This document shows, piece after piece, positions 38,545 through 47,587 of a DNA stretch of 64,000 bases (within the stretch, counting starts at the first letter, position 1; every line of letters begins with the position of its first letter). The translations under genes were made by a program, and so were the position numbers. Under the pieces are notes generated by a model. That model saw nothing but the letters and a program-made list of their open reading frames with translations. It made no database searches and had not been told where the DNA came from. The stretch is from Saprospiraceae bacterium (lineage in GTDB: Bacteria > Bacteroidota > Bacteroidia > Chitinophagales > Saprospiraceae): contig JAJCYH010000020.1 in assembly GCA_029262995.1 (NCBI GenBank), positions 100,255 to 164,254 of the forward strand, written 5' to 3'.

Positions 38545-39075
38545 TTAGTCAAAAAAACAAGAGTCGTAAATCATTTCTCCTTCAAAATAAAGATCTGCAG
38601 CATTGCTTAATTTTAGAATAAAACAATACGCATTAGGCACGTCAAAAGGAAGTTTTATTTTTTGTGCATTAAGATTGGTATAACCAAACTTCCTATAATA
38701 TTCAGGATGTCCAATTAGAACGATAAATGGAAAGCCCATTTGTTCTGCAACTTTGTGCGCATTATTGATTAATTGAGATCCTACTCCTTTATTCTGATGC
38801 TTAGGCAAAACACTGACAGGTGCCAAAGCTAGACCAGTAAGTATCTTGCTATTATGTTTAAGATGCAATTTGGTTAGTAGGATATGGCCTATCAATTTTC
38901 CATCATATTCGGCAACTAAAGAAAGTTCTTTTATAAAGCTTGTGGAAGCTCTTAGTTTATCAACCAAGAGGTGTTCCGTTTGATCGCTATACTCCTTTCC
39001 TTCAAATGCCTTCTTAACAATATGATAGACAGATTCAATATCGCTTTTATCTTCAGGTTTTATTTTCAATTTCAT
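38545..39075 (-). CDS. GNAT family N-acetyltransferase
   Basis: The 176-residue protein has the GNAT core: LSLVAEYDGKLIGHILLTKL (strands 2-4), the acetyl-CoA loop VLPKHQNKGVGSQLINNAH (Q/RxxGxG/A in the form QNKGVG) and IVLIGHPEYYRKFGYTN. The last pattern is typical of YhbS-type GNAT proteins. The acceptor is unknown. It probably forms a two-gene transcript with holA. Confidence 0.85.
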   Translation of the reverse strand: MKLKIKPEDKSDIESVYHIVKKAFEGKEYSDQTEHLLVDKLRASTSFIKELSLVAEYDGKLIGHILLTKLHLKHNSKILTGLALAPVSVLPKHQNKGVGSQLINNAHKVAEQMGFPFIVLIGHPEYYRKFGYTNLNAQKIKLPFDVPNAYCFILKLSNAADLYFEGEMIYDSCFFD

Positions 39076-39176
39076 AATATAAAATTAAAGAATAAAGTAC
39101 TAGTTTTTAAAAATTTAAACAGAAATGGAATGAATGGAGCTGAATGAAATGACTATATTAGAAAAAAAAGTATATA

Positions 39177-40646
39177 GTGGTTAAGTCATATGCCATTTCT
39201 GGTGGTCATGAAAAAACAGTTGAAGTGGCTGAACTCATATTGAAAGATGGAGGTAATGCCTTTGATGCTGCTATTGCCGCTCATTTGGCGATGTATATTA
39301 CAGAACCGTGTATGGCATCTGCTGGTGCTGGGGGATTTGCGTTATGTTACAAGCAAGGGGAGTCAATAAAAATGCTTGATTTTTTTACCCAGACTCCTAG
39401 GCATAAACCAATATTGGTAAAAAGAGATTTTGAATCTATAAGAGTAAACTTTGGAAATGAAGTTGAGGAATTTCATGTAGGCATGGCTTCTATTGCAACT
39501 CCTGGCTCTGTGGCTGGAATCTTCGAGCTGTATGAACGATATGCGAGTATGCCGTTTAGAGTCTTAGTAGAACCAGCTAAGGACCTTATTAGAAGTGGAG
39601 TAATATTAAATACGTTTCAAAGTATAGATATGGCACTTCTTGAGTCTATTTTACGAAGAGATGAATCAGTACGTTCTGTATTCTTCAATAATGATAAATT
39701 AATACAAGAAGGTGATATCTTAAAGATGCCTTATTTGATGGATTTCATCGATTTGATTAAAGACGATGGTAGGAATGGGTTTTATAAAGGCGAAATTGCG
39801 GATACCATAAATAGGCATTCTATTGAAAGGGGAGGATATATTAGAAAAGAGGATCTGGAAAATTATAAGGCAATCTGGCGTGATCCCTTATTTATTAATT
39901 ATAGAGAACATAATATTGTCTTGCCAAACGGACCAAGCTTAGGTGGAGGTATAATGGCGCTTTTGTTTCATCAGCAACTATTGAATAAAGGGGATTGGCT
40001 GCGGTCAATAAAAGCATTTAAGGATAAATCTTTATCTCTTTTAGAGATAGAAAAGGCGGTCAACAACGAATATGTAAATGCCAATTACTCGTTAAATAGT
40101 CAACATTCAGCAAACAAAGGCACTTCTCATTTTAATATTTTGGATGGTCATGGAAATGCTATAGCATTCACGTGCACCATTGGAGAAGGCTGTGGATATT
40201 TTATACCTGGAACGCACATGCAATTGAATAATATGCTGGGAGAGGCTTTTTTATTGCCAGAAGGATTTCATAATTGGACAGAGGACGTCAGACTTAATTC
40301 AATGATGACTCCTACTATGGTTTTAAATAAAGAGAATCAATTGTCACTTATCTGTGGTTCAGGAGGTGCAGGACGCATTCCCTATATGATCGCTCAAATG
40401 ATTGATTCTGTCTGTGTTCATAAGCTTAATTTGGCTGAAGCTATGAGACATTCGAGGGTATATATACATCATGGAACCGTACATTATGAAACTGGATATT
40501 CCTCTAATATAAATTGTGGTTTGCCTACCCAAGAATGGAAAGATAAATCACTATTTTTTGGTGGCGTGCACTGTATATCTGTTGATGGTAAATCATCTGA
40601 CGCATTAGGAGATCCAAGAAGATATGGGGCTTCAGCTAAAGCCTAG
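39177..40646 (+). CDS. ggt: gamma-glutamyltransferase family protein
   Basis: The 489-residue enzyme starts at a GTG (39177), as no ATG is available in frame nearby. The GGNAFDAAIAAHLAM and PCMASAGAGG segments open the large-subunit part. The autocatalytic Thr is Thr316 in NKGTSHFN; cleavage before it would release a ~173-residue small subunit with GNAIAFTCTIGEGCG and SMMTPTMVL and GSGGAGRIP. No signal peptide is visible, whereas most Ggt are exported. It may act on glutathione-like or other gamma-glutamyl or amide substrates inside the cell. The stop overlaps the next convergent gene by 11 bases. Confidence 0.83.
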   Translation: MVKSYAISGGHEKTVEVAELILKDGGNAFDAAIAAHLAMYITEPCMASAGAGGFALCYKQGESIKMLDFFTQTPRHKPILVKRDFESIRVNFGNEVEEFHVGMASIATPGSVAGIFELYERYASMPFRVLVEPAKDLIRSGVILNTFQSIDMALLESILRRDESVRSVFFNNDKLIQEGDILKMPYLMDFIDLIKDDGRNGFYKGEIADTINRHSIERGGYIRKEDLENYKAIWRDPLFINYREHNIVLPNGPSLGGGIMALLFHQQLLNKGDWLRSIKAFKDKSLSLLEIEKAVNNEYVNANYSLNSQHSANKGTSHFNILDGHGNAIAFTCTIGEGCGYFIPGTHMQLNNMLGEAFLLPEGFHNWTEDVRLNSMMTPTMVLNKENQLSLICGSGGAGRIPYMIAQMIDSVCVHKLNLAEAMRHSRVYIHHGTVHYETGYSSNINCGLPTQEWKDKSLFFGGVHCISVDGKSSDALGDPRRYGASAKA

Positions 40647-41856
40647 ATTCTGATTTAATGATATCTTTAATTATTTCCTCAAACATTACAAAATGCATGG
40701 TCTTTGTAATGTGACCTTGCTTTTTATAATGATGATTTGCGGAAAGCTTTGCAATAACAATATCATTTACTGGATCGATATATACATATTGATTATAAAT
40801 GCCCCCCATAGCATAAGCATTCTGATTGTTAACAGGTATCCACCATTGGAAGCCATACCCATGTATATTACTAGATAAATTGTGTTTGCCAGGAACTAAA
40901 TGATCTTGGTCCATTAATAATGAAGATTTTATCCATTCAGAAGGTATGATCTGATTGCCGTTCAAAAAGCCATTATTTTTGTAACATATGCCTAGTTTCG
41001 TATAATCTCTCAAACTTGCATTTAAGCCACCTAGGGCTATTTCAATATTGTCTTCATCTACTATCCATGAACCGTCATACTCCATTCCTAGAGGATCCCA
41101 TAAATGGATTTGTGTTAATTCAGTTATAGACTTTCCGGTAATTTCCATAAGAAGAAAAGCCAATACTTGAGTATCGATACTTACATAATGATTGAATGTT
41201 CCTTGTGGTCTGGCATTTTCTAGGGATTTGGCGAATTCTCTTATTGGAGACCCGACGGCAAAGGCTCGGCCAAATCTGTTGATGTCTGAATAGAAATCGC
41301 CATAGTCTTCATTAAATCCAACACCTGAACTCATGTTCAATAGATTCCTTATGCTTACTCCATCATATCCAGTTCCTTTAAAATCTGGCAGATATTTAGT
41401 TACTGGATCATCAAGCTGAAACAATTGTTTTTCATAGTAAATCCCTATGAGTGCAGAAGTAAAGGACTTTGCCATAGACCAAGAAATATGCTGTTCATTT
41501 TTTTCTAAATCTTCATAATATTCCTCATAGATAATTGTATCGTGATGAAGGATAATAAGGCCTTCTGTTCTGGTATCAGTGAGATATTGTTTTATATCAT
41601 ATTGATTGCCCTCAAAACTGAATTGCCCTTTTGGTTGGTAATATTTCCGCTCTGGAAGAATTAAGGGTCTGTTTGATTTTTTAAGTGACATAACCGGGTA
41701 GTGGTCTGCCATATTCTGAAAATTCTGAGCAATTACATTTTCATCAAACAGGCTAATCGTATGTATTAATCTTTTGATTTTTGAATAGTTGAAAATGATT
41801 AGGCTTGCGAGAATCAATATAAATACAGTTGATATTTGCGTTATTCTTTTTTTCAA
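40636..41856 (-). CDS. serine hydrolase, beta-lactamase/class C PBP family
   Basis: The 406-residue protein has an N-terminal signal or TM anchor (about residues 7-24). The active-site SxxK is in SWSMAKSFTSAL (about residue 131). LLNMSSGVGFNEDYG and the Tyr of HYVSIDTQ follow as the second motif. The C-terminal half holds GYGFQWWIPV and AMGGIYNQYVYIDP, the usual place of the HxG-like third motif (GG here). It should be a periplasmic esterase or peptidase; beta-lactamase activity is not implied. Confidence 0.85.
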   Translation of the reverse strand: MKKRITQISTVFILILASLIIFNYSKIKRLIHTISLFDENVIAQNFQNMADHYPVMSLKKSNRPLILPERKYYQPKGQFSFEGNQYDIKQYLTDTRTEGLIILHHDTIIYEEYYEDLEKNEQHISWSMAKSFTSALIGIYYEKQLFQLDDPVTKYLPDFKGTGYDGVSIRNLLNMSSGVGFNEDYGDFYSDINRFGRAFAVGSPIREFAKSLENARPQGTFNHYVSIDTQVLAFLLMEITGKSITELTQIHLWDPLGMEYDGSWIVDEDNIEIALGGLNASLRDYTKLGICYKNNGFLNGNQIIPSEWIKSSLLMDQDHLVPGKHNLSSNIHGYGFQWWIPVNNQNAYAMGGIYNQYVYIDPVNDIVIAKLSANHHYKKQGHITKTMHFVMFEEIIKDIIKSESRL

Positions 41857-41896
41857 TTTTCAAATTTAAATTGTAAAAAATTAATACAATAATAGA

Positions 41897-42694
41897 TTAA
41901 TATAATCTCTTGGTAAACATAATCATTGCACCGCTGTAACCGGGGATAATATGTAATGATAGATCATCATTATCTATTTTATGAAAATGAGGAACGAGAT
42001 AACCAACAGATGCACCTACAATATAACCTGTTATTACATCTGTTGGAAAGTGTTTTCCAGCTCTGTATCTTAAATAGGATGCAGTTGCTGGTAATGTAAT
42101 TCCCAATGCCCAAATTACAGGTTTCCATTTGCTATTTGGGTAAAGGTCACTGTATACTTTTGCCGAAAACCACCCAAGAGCTGCAGTATTAGAGGCATGC
42201 CCTGATATAAATGAAAATCTTGCTCCTTTAGAAAGTTTATCTTCGAGAGGTACTTCAGGATTGTATGTAAATGGACGGAATCGTTTTGCAAACGCCTTGG
42301 TCATATTGGTTATACCATCAGTAATAAAGAAGGTCTGTAATGCCATAGTAGCAATCATAAAACCTTCGTCCCGACAAAATTTTGTTGAGTAATGTGAAAA
42401 TGGAAGTGCAAAGGACGTGTATAGAATTATATCACTCCACTTGTCTGCATCTTTACTATAGTTTTCAGTAGCTCCTTTATCAATAAACCATAGGTTATCA
42501 GGATTACGAAAGGGCAAATCATCAATTGTAATTTTATCTGCCTTTTTCATAAAAAATTGGCTTGCACCCCAAGTTATTATTGCTCCACCCATAACAATGC
42601 CGTCTGATTTCCTGTCCCACTTGTAAACTTGCTTATGTTGGCCACAGAGTGATAAGGAGACCAGCATTAGTAGACTGAAGAAAAATACTTTCAT
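41897..42694 (-). CDS. PAP2 family phosphatase
   Basis: The start at 42694 gives an exported protein (MKVFFFSLLMLVSLSLCGQ, signal peptide or lipobox with Leu-Cys-Gly). Of 265 residues, the C-terminal half has the three PAP2 motifs: KAFAKRFRPF, SFISGHASN (motif 2 with Ser-Gly-His), and YLRYRAGKHFPTDVITG (motif 3 with Arg, His, Asp). It should dephosphorylate a lipid phosphate such as undecaprenyl pyrophosphate or phosphatidate outside the inner membrane. Confidence 0.85.
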   Translation of the reverse strand: MKVFFFSLLMLVSLSLCGQHKQVYKWDRKSDGIVMGGAIITWGASQFFMKKADKITIDDLPFRNPDNLWFIDKGATENYSKDADKWSDIILYTSFALPFSHYSTKFCRDEGFMIATMALQTFFITDGITNMTKAFAKRFRPFTYNPEVPLEDKLSKGARFSFISGHASNTAALGWFSAKVYSDLYPNSKWKPVIWALGITLPATASYLRYRAGKHFPTDVITGYIVGASVGYLVPHFHKIDNDDLSLHIIPGYSGAMIMFTKRLY

Positions 42695-43170
42695 ATGATT
42701 TATTCTTGATTCATTCAAACAGTATCATATCGAGATATAGATGAACGCAATTATAGCTACAAATAATATGTGTCTAAATATAAAAACTATAGAAATGGAA
42801 TTAAAAGCACAACAAAAGGATAGCTTATGTTACAATAAGATTGAAAAACTGTCTTATATCATAACACTCCTTGCCGAACCATTGATTTTGGCTTCTATAG
42901 AGTTGTTCATTTCACGCTCGATCTAGGCTATGGATTATCCTGTCAATCAACTGTGCAAACCGAATATGTTCTCAAAGATCAAGATGACCTTCATTCTTAT
43001 TACAAAACACTAAGATTCGGCTAGGAAACAAGATCTTCAAATCGGATGGCTCTTCATAGTCTGGCATTCGCAATCATATTCATCAGAAAGTTTGACGATT
43101 TAACATTTAATCATTAAATCACTTCAGAATATGTTATATTGATAACAATTAGAATTTAAAATAAGATATT
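42695..43170. other. gene-poor 476-base stretch
   Basis: This gap lies between the PAP2 gene and an OstA-like gene. Apart from a possible gene remnant (42845-43024) I see no promoter match, no hairpin and no RNA gene. A short frame with an ATG at 42741 (61 codons) has no recognisable features. The sequence 42927-43080 is less AT-rich than the surrounding intergenic DNA, which also suggests former coding sequence. Confidence 0.5.
42845..43024 (+). pseudogene. possible remnant of a beta-barrel protein gene
   Basis: A 59-codon open frame without a start codon begins right after a stop. It reads RTIDFGFYRVVHFTLDLGYG and similar alternating aromatic/polar residues, like a piece of an outer-membrane strand region. 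It could be chance. No matching upstream portion was found in the other frames. Confidence 0.2.
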
Positions 43171-43512
43171 ATGAAAAATTTGATATTTATACTCGGACTT
43201 TTGTTGAGTTTCAGTTCATTTGCTCAGGAAACTGATATAAAAGGAGAAAAGAATGATCTTAAATTTGAGTGCGATGTAGTTATATACAGTTCAGACAAAA
43301 ATATGTTCGAATTTAATGGTAAAGTGAGTTTTAAAACGGACATCATTGAAATCGAAAATGCTGACAAAATTGTTTTCAATCAAATTACAAAGGAACTCAC
43401 TGTAACTGGATTAAAGGACTTTACGATAGACGGAGCAATTCAAATAAAAGACAAAGCAGAAAAGAAAATTTTGACATATACTATTGGAGAAAAAATCGCC
43501 TACCTTGAATAA
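43171..43512 (+). CDS. exported OstA/LptA-like small protein
   Basis: The 113-residue protein has a signal peptide ending Ser-Phe-Ala-Gln. About 90 mature residues are rich in beta-strand and resemble an OstA/LptA repeat: KFECDVVIYSSDKNMFEFNGKVSF, then IIEIENADKIVFN and ELTVTGLKDFTIDG. LptA-type proteins bridge the periplasm for LPS. At this size it may be one isolated jellyroll unit with another role. It sits alone between two gene-poor stretches. Confidence 0.5.
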   Translation: MKNLIFILGLLLSFSSFAQETDIKGEKNDLKFECDVVIYSSDKNMFEFNGKVSFKTDIIEIENADKIVFNQITKELTVTGLKDFTIDGAIQIKDKAEKKILTYTIGEKIAYLE

Positions 43513-43822
43513 AACACCGCCCACAAGAATTATGCATTCAAGTGGTTGGAACGGTCGAACGTTAATCTTTTGTTGAATTGTATGGTAGCCAGGAGAAGAA
43601 AAGACCAAATTGACTTTCTCTAGATTTAAAGTGGATTGAAGGGTTGGAAAAAGTTGGGAGTGTACTGATCAGATTACTTATTACTTTCTGTAAATTTTGA
43701 TTGCTTCATTCATTTTTAATTTATAAGGTTTGTTAAATTATAAACCGTCTCATTTTTACACAAGGCTACACAAGGCTACACAAGGATAAAGGAAATTTAA
43801 TAGAATTTATGATTTATCATTT
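43513..43822. other. 310-base gap after the OstA-like gene
   Basis: The gap separates the OstA-like gene and the end of the cbb3 cluster, which converge. It contains a 10-base tandem repeat at 43757-43786. I see no strong terminator or open frame. Confidence 0.5.
43757..43786. repeat. 10-base tandem repeat, three copies
   Basis: TACACAAGGC occurs twice and is followed by a third copy with the last base changed (TACACAAGGA). It lies between convergent genes. Confidence 0.85.
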
Positions 43823-44515
43823 TTAGTGACACATCACTGGAAAATTATTCGCTTCCCAAAATTTCATGTCCAAAGGCACCTCAAGAGCTAATCCTCTTCT
43901 GATAAGCATTATTCCAAATGCAAGAAGAATTAATGGAATCCATTTTCTTAATTTTAAAAATATGTTCTTATTGAAATTTCCAATAAGCATAACGCCCATC
44001 ATCATTGGCAATGTTCCTAAGCCAAATAAAGTCATATAGAATGCGCCTTGTCCAGTGCTACCACTGGCAAGTGCTCCAGCCAGTGCAACATATACCATAC
44101 CGCAAGGAAGTAGACCATTAACAAAACCTAATTTGAATGTGTTGCTATAACTGTTTTTCCTTATCAAGCTGCTCAACTTTGACTTGACTTTCGAATATGC
44201 CTTTTGAAAAGGGCCAAACCGAAGCAATTTGTTTTCAATAGAAATAGAAAAAAATGCTGACAGGATTAACAGGATACCCAATGCAATGGATAAGCTTTTT
44301 TGATAGCCTGCTATTGCAACCCCCCATCCTAACATACCTAAAATAAATCCCAAAAGGGTATAGCAGAACACTCTTCCTATATTATAAAGAAATGATTGAT
44401 AAAAAACCGATAGGCGTTCTTTCTTAGTTAAGGGTAGGGCAAGTGCTATAGGGCCACACATTCCCAAACAGTGCAAACTTCCAAATAAGCCTAATGTAAA
44501 TGCTGACCAAAGCAT
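43823..44515 (-). CDS. TauE/SafE-like membrane protein of the cbb3 cluster
   Basis: The 230-residue protein has six predicted TM helices in two halves. It opens with LGLFGSLHCLGMCGPIALALP, in which His and two Cys lie close together at the membrane, and the second half has GFVNGLLPCGMVYVALAGA. This is the sulphite exporter TauE/SafE-like (UreH/CcdA-type) family regularly found after ccoG-ccoH in Bacteroidota. It may move copper or another factor for oxidase assembly; this is inferred from position and the Cys/His motif. It is 4 bases downstream of ccoH. Confidence 0.78.
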   Translation of the reverse strand: MLWSAFTLGLFGSLHCLGMCGPIALALPLTKKERLSVFYQSFLYNIGRVFCYTLLGFILGMLGWGVAIAGYQKSLSIALGILLILSAFFSISIENKLLRFGPFQKAYSKVKSKLSSLIRKNSYSNTFKLGFVNGLLPCGMVYVALAGALASGSTGQGAFYMTLFGLGTLPMMMGVMLIGNFNKNIFLKLRKWIPLILLAFGIMLIRRGLALEVPLDMKFWEANNFPVMCH

Positions 44516-44519
44516 AGGT

Positions 44520-44963
44520 TTAAATGAAAATTTCTTTCTCGTTAAAGAATTCTGAGTCCTTGTTTTTCCAACTTACTTGTACTTTCCATCTTCCATTGGC
44601 CATAGTACGCTCTAATGGAATAGTCATTACTCCTTGATCATCTAGTTTTAACTGATATTTTTTATCCAAATATTGATTTGAAGGCCTGTATAATGTTACG
44701 TCACCTTTAATGTCATTTGGATTAGAAGGCAAGCTTATAGTGAGATTTCTATTACTGTTTATATAATTTATTTTTACCAAATCATTCAGGAGATTTCCAT
44801 TTTCTCTTTTTTGCCTAAAATCTTCATAGTTGATGTCTTTCTCGTAATAATTTTCTTGAACCATGTGCGTTTTATTCTGGCTCGATTTAATTACCATTGT
44901 AACCATTGCAATAACAAATAGTGTATAAAATATTGCGATACCACTTCCCCAATTTATTTTCAT
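44520..44963 (-). CDS. ccoH: cbb3 oxidase assembly protein CcoH/FixH
   Basis: The 147-residue protein has an N-terminal TM helix (about residues 5-25), a NYYEKDINYEDFRQKREN segment typical of FixH (Tyr-Tyr-Glu-Lys), and a periplasmic beta-domain. It supports assembly of the cbb3 oxidase. It lies between ccoG (5 bases) and the TauE/SafE-like gene (4 bases). Confidence 0.85.
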   Translation of the reverse strand: MKINWGSGIAIFYTLFVIAMVTMVIKSSQNKTHMVQENYYEKDINYEDFRQKRENGNLLNDLVKINYINSNRNLTISLPSNPNDIKGDVTLYRPSNQYLDKKYQLKLDDQGVMTIPLERTMANGRWKVQVSWKNKDSEFFNEKEIFI

Positions 44964-44968
44964 AATTT

Positions 44969-46387
44969 TTATTTTACGGGTCCAAGAAAATTTGTGTTTA
45001 TTTTATCTATTAATTTGCCGTTCGAGTATATTTCAATATATATTTTGTTTTTTCGACCTTTCAGTTCTGCTAATTCCATTTCAATAAATAACGCCCCTTT
45101 TATCATTTCCATCTTTGGAACATTCGGAATCTCACCAACTACTTTTATGATACCACCATCATTTAATAGCCTAAATTCTAGATTGGTAATCTCTTTATTT
45201 GTTTTGTTAATCAATTGATAATTATACAAATTGCTGACATGATTATCATCTACTTTCTGAAACAACATGCCTGGAGTCCGCAGCAAAAGGCTTTCGACTT
45301 CTGATCGTGTATTAAAAAGAAAAGACTGAAAAATTACTAGAATTAACAGTACTGCAGAATAGGCCCATACTCTTGCATTGAATAATTTGCTTTCTCCTTT
45401 TTCAATATTGTGATGTGAATCATACCGAATCAATCCTTTTGGTCTTCCTATTTTCTCCATGACATCATCACAAGCATCAATACAGGCTGTACAATTTACA
45501 CATTCCATTTGAGTGCCATTTCTTATGTCAATACCGGTAGGACAGACCTTTACACATAGATTACAATCTATACAATCACCAATTGGGGCGCTTGTGCTTT
45601 CAGGGTTTTTGCTCTTTCTTATTTTTCCACGAGGTTCACCTCGTATCCAGTCATAAATAACAACTATAGAATTTGGAATGAGCAATACGCCTTGTAACCT
45701 GCCATATGGACAAACGGCAACACAAACCTGTTCTCTGAAAAATGCAAACACTCCATAAAATATGAGGCTAAATATTAACATTGATGCAAATCCAGCAAGA
45801 TGTAAATTTATAGGTTCTAAAATGATGGTTTTAACTTGATCAATACCGATTATATAAGCTAGAAATGTATTGGCAATCAATACAGCGATGGTAAAAAATA
45901 TGCTGTGTTTTAAGAACTTTTTGCTAAGCTTTGCACCGCTCCAGGGTTCGTTGTTTAGTTTTTTTTGCTGATTATAATCCCCTTCAATCCAATACTCTAT
46001 TTTTCTGAAAACCAATTCCATAAATATGGTTTGCGGGCAGACCCAACCGCAAAATAATCTACCAAATACAACTGTAAACAAGACTATAAATACCATTAGT
46101 GTTAACATTGCTAAAGCAAACAAATGCATATCCTGTGGAGTGAAGACAACACTAAATAGAATAAACTTTCTTTCAATTACATTGAATAAAAGCAGAGGAT
46201 CCCCATTTACTTTTATAAAGGGGATACCGAATAATAATGCAAGAAGAATCCAGGCGGTAATCGTTCTTAAATTATAGTATTTTCCTGATGGTTTCTTTGG
46301 GTATATCCATATTCTTCCTCCCTTCTCATCTACGGTTGAGATTGAATCTCTAAAATCTTCTTGATCTATAATAGGTAAATTGGTCAT
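44969..46387 (-). CDS. ccoG: cbb3 oxidase accessory ferredoxin-type protein CcoG
   Basis: The 472-residue protein has about five TM helices. Two 4Fe-4S clusters are indicated by CIDCNLCVKVCPTG and CVNCTACIDACDD near residues 260-300. Further features are GRLFCGWVCPQTIFMELVFRKIEYWIEG and REQVCVAVCPYGRLQG. The C-terminal ~110 residues form an Ig-like periplasmic domain. CcoG reduces Cu(II) to Cu(I) for the oxidase centre. It sits between ccoP and ccoH. Confidence 0.94.
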   Translation of the reverse strand: MTNLPIIDQEDFRDSISTVDEKGGRIWIYPKKPSGKYYNLRTITAWILLALLFGIPFIKVNGDPLLLFNVIERKFILFSVVFTPQDMHLFALAMLTLMVFIVLFTVVFGRLFCGWVCPQTIFMELVFRKIEYWIEGDYNQQKKLNNEPWSGAKLSKKFLKHSIFFTIAVLIANTFLAYIIGIDQVKTIILEPINLHLAGFASMLIFSLIFYGVFAFFREQVCVAVCPYGRLQGVLLIPNSIVVIYDWIRGEPRGKIRKSKNPESTSAPIGDCIDCNLCVKVCPTGIDIRNGTQMECVNCTACIDACDDVMEKIGRPKGLIRYDSHHNIEKGESKLFNARVWAYSAVLLILVIFQSFLFNTRSEVESLLLRTPGMLFQKVDDNHVSNLYNYQLINKTNKEITNLEFRLLNDGGIIKVVGEIPNVPKMEMIKGALFIEMELAELKGRKNKIYIEIYSNGKLIDKINTNFLGPVK

Positions 46388-46395
46388 TTCAATTT

Positions 46396-47346
46396 TTACA
46401 GATCTGTTTCTGTTGGACTAGTTTCTTCAACTTCTGTTTCTACAATATTTTCCGGTTCATATAATTCTCCTTGAGGTGCTTTGGCATCTGGAGGATTCGT
46501 CCCTTGAAGGGATAGTATATAGCTGGCAACTTTATGCATATCTTCAGGTCTGATCTGTGAACTCCAAGAGATCATCCCTTTTTCAGGAACGCCATATTTT
46601 ATTGTTGTAAATACATCTTTAATTGATCCACCATGTAGCCAGTATTTGTCCGTTAGGTTTGGTCCGACACTCGTAGCGTTTCCACCGCCGGATTCAAGAT
46701 GGCATGCGGCACAAAGAGATACGAAAATTTCTTTTCCTTTAACAAGTGAAGCTTCATCATCCAAAAGTGTAACATTAGATTCATCTACAAGATTGGCTTG
46801 TTTGGATAGGTAAGCGTCAATTTCTTTTTGCGCCTGTTCCATTTGATGAACATACTCTTCTTGGGAACTCATGCCGTAGGAAGAAATGTGGTAATAACCC
46901 ATGTAGGCGATGGCGATCACTATCGTAAGGTAAAAGCCATACAACCACCAAGGAGGAAGACTGTTATCTAATTCTCTAATACCATCATAATCGTGGTCGA
47001 AAAGGATATCTTCTTCATTTTCCAAAGGGACAGCAGCTGTCATACTTCTACTAAATCTATGCCACCAACTTCCATCATTGGTATTTTTTTCATTGATATA
47101 ATCTGTTAAACCATGCTCTTCATAAATCTTTATTTCTCTTACCCGAACGATTAAATCAAGAGTCTTATAAATAGCAAAAATAGCTGTAATGCCTATGATA
47201 AACACACATCCCATAAGTACAAGAGACATGATGTCAGAAAATAGGGGAGCTTGTGTTTCTACAAGGATTTCGTCCTGCCCAATTAATGCAAGAGGAAAAA
47301 ATAGAACTGATGTTATCAGTGTTTTGTTTAGAATTTCTCTTTTCAT
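46396..47346 (-). CDS. ccoP: cbb3 oxidase subunit CcoP, mono-haem form
   Basis: The 316-residue protein has a signal-like first hydrophobic segment, a second TM helix (about 40-60), a third one (about 135-155, LPPWWLYGFYLTIVIAIAYM) and one cytochrome c domain. Only one haem c motif is present, CAACH near residue 215, with Met in GMISW as the likely axial ligand. Classical CcoP has two haem c sites. The tail is acidic and Pro/Glu-rich. It should shuttle electrons into CcoN-CcoO. Confidence 0.9.
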   Translation of the reverse strand: MKREILNKTLITSVLFFPLALIGQDEILVETQAPLFSDIMSLVLMGCVFIIGITAIFAIYKTLDLIVRVREIKIYEEHGLTDYINEKNTNDGSWWHRFSRSMTAAVPLENEEDILFDHDYDGIRELDNSLPPWWLYGFYLTIVIAIAYMGYYHISSYGMSSQEEYVHQMEQAQKEIDAYLSKQANLVDESNVTLLDDEASLVKGKEIFVSLCAACHLESGGGNATSVGPNLTDKYWLHGGSIKDVFTTIKYGVPEKGMISWSSQIRPEDMHKVASYILSLQGTNPPDAKAPQGELYEPENIVETEVEETSPTETDL

Positions 47347-47418
47347 GATTTTATATTAAAAGCCATTTGATAATAAATCAAAAGACTATGATTCATTGGA
47401 TATTTATTCGAACAGTTT

Positions 47419-47580
47419 TTAATCGGTTTCGAATGGTAAATGTTTCATTTTGTCAATAAAGCTTTTCTTCTTTTTCATTGTTATAATTAAGGTTATCATG
47501 AAAAAACTAAAGAAAATTAAGAGTGGCAAAATGGCCATCCAATCTATTTGACCTGCTGTTTCTAAAATATATTTATACAT
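47419..47580 (-). CDS. ccoQ: cbb3 oxidase small subunit CcoQ
   Basis: The start at 47580 (MYKYILETAGQ) is preferred over an in-frame ATG at 47601 that lies within the end of ccoN-ccoO. The 53-residue protein has one TM helix (IDWMAILPLLIFFSFFMITLIITM) and a basic, Lys-rich tail, as in CcoQ/FixQ. It stabilises the complex. It lies between ccoNO and ccoP. Confidence 0.8.
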   Translation of the reverse strand: MYKYILETAGQIDWMAILPLLIFFSFFMITLIITMKKKKSFIDKMKHLPFETD

Positions 47581-47587
47581 AATCTGT

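Noticed and set aside
42741..42926. 61-codon frame as a gene
   Set aside because: No recognisable domain, signal or ribosome-binding site, and it overlaps another open frame of similar length; it was not called as a CDS.
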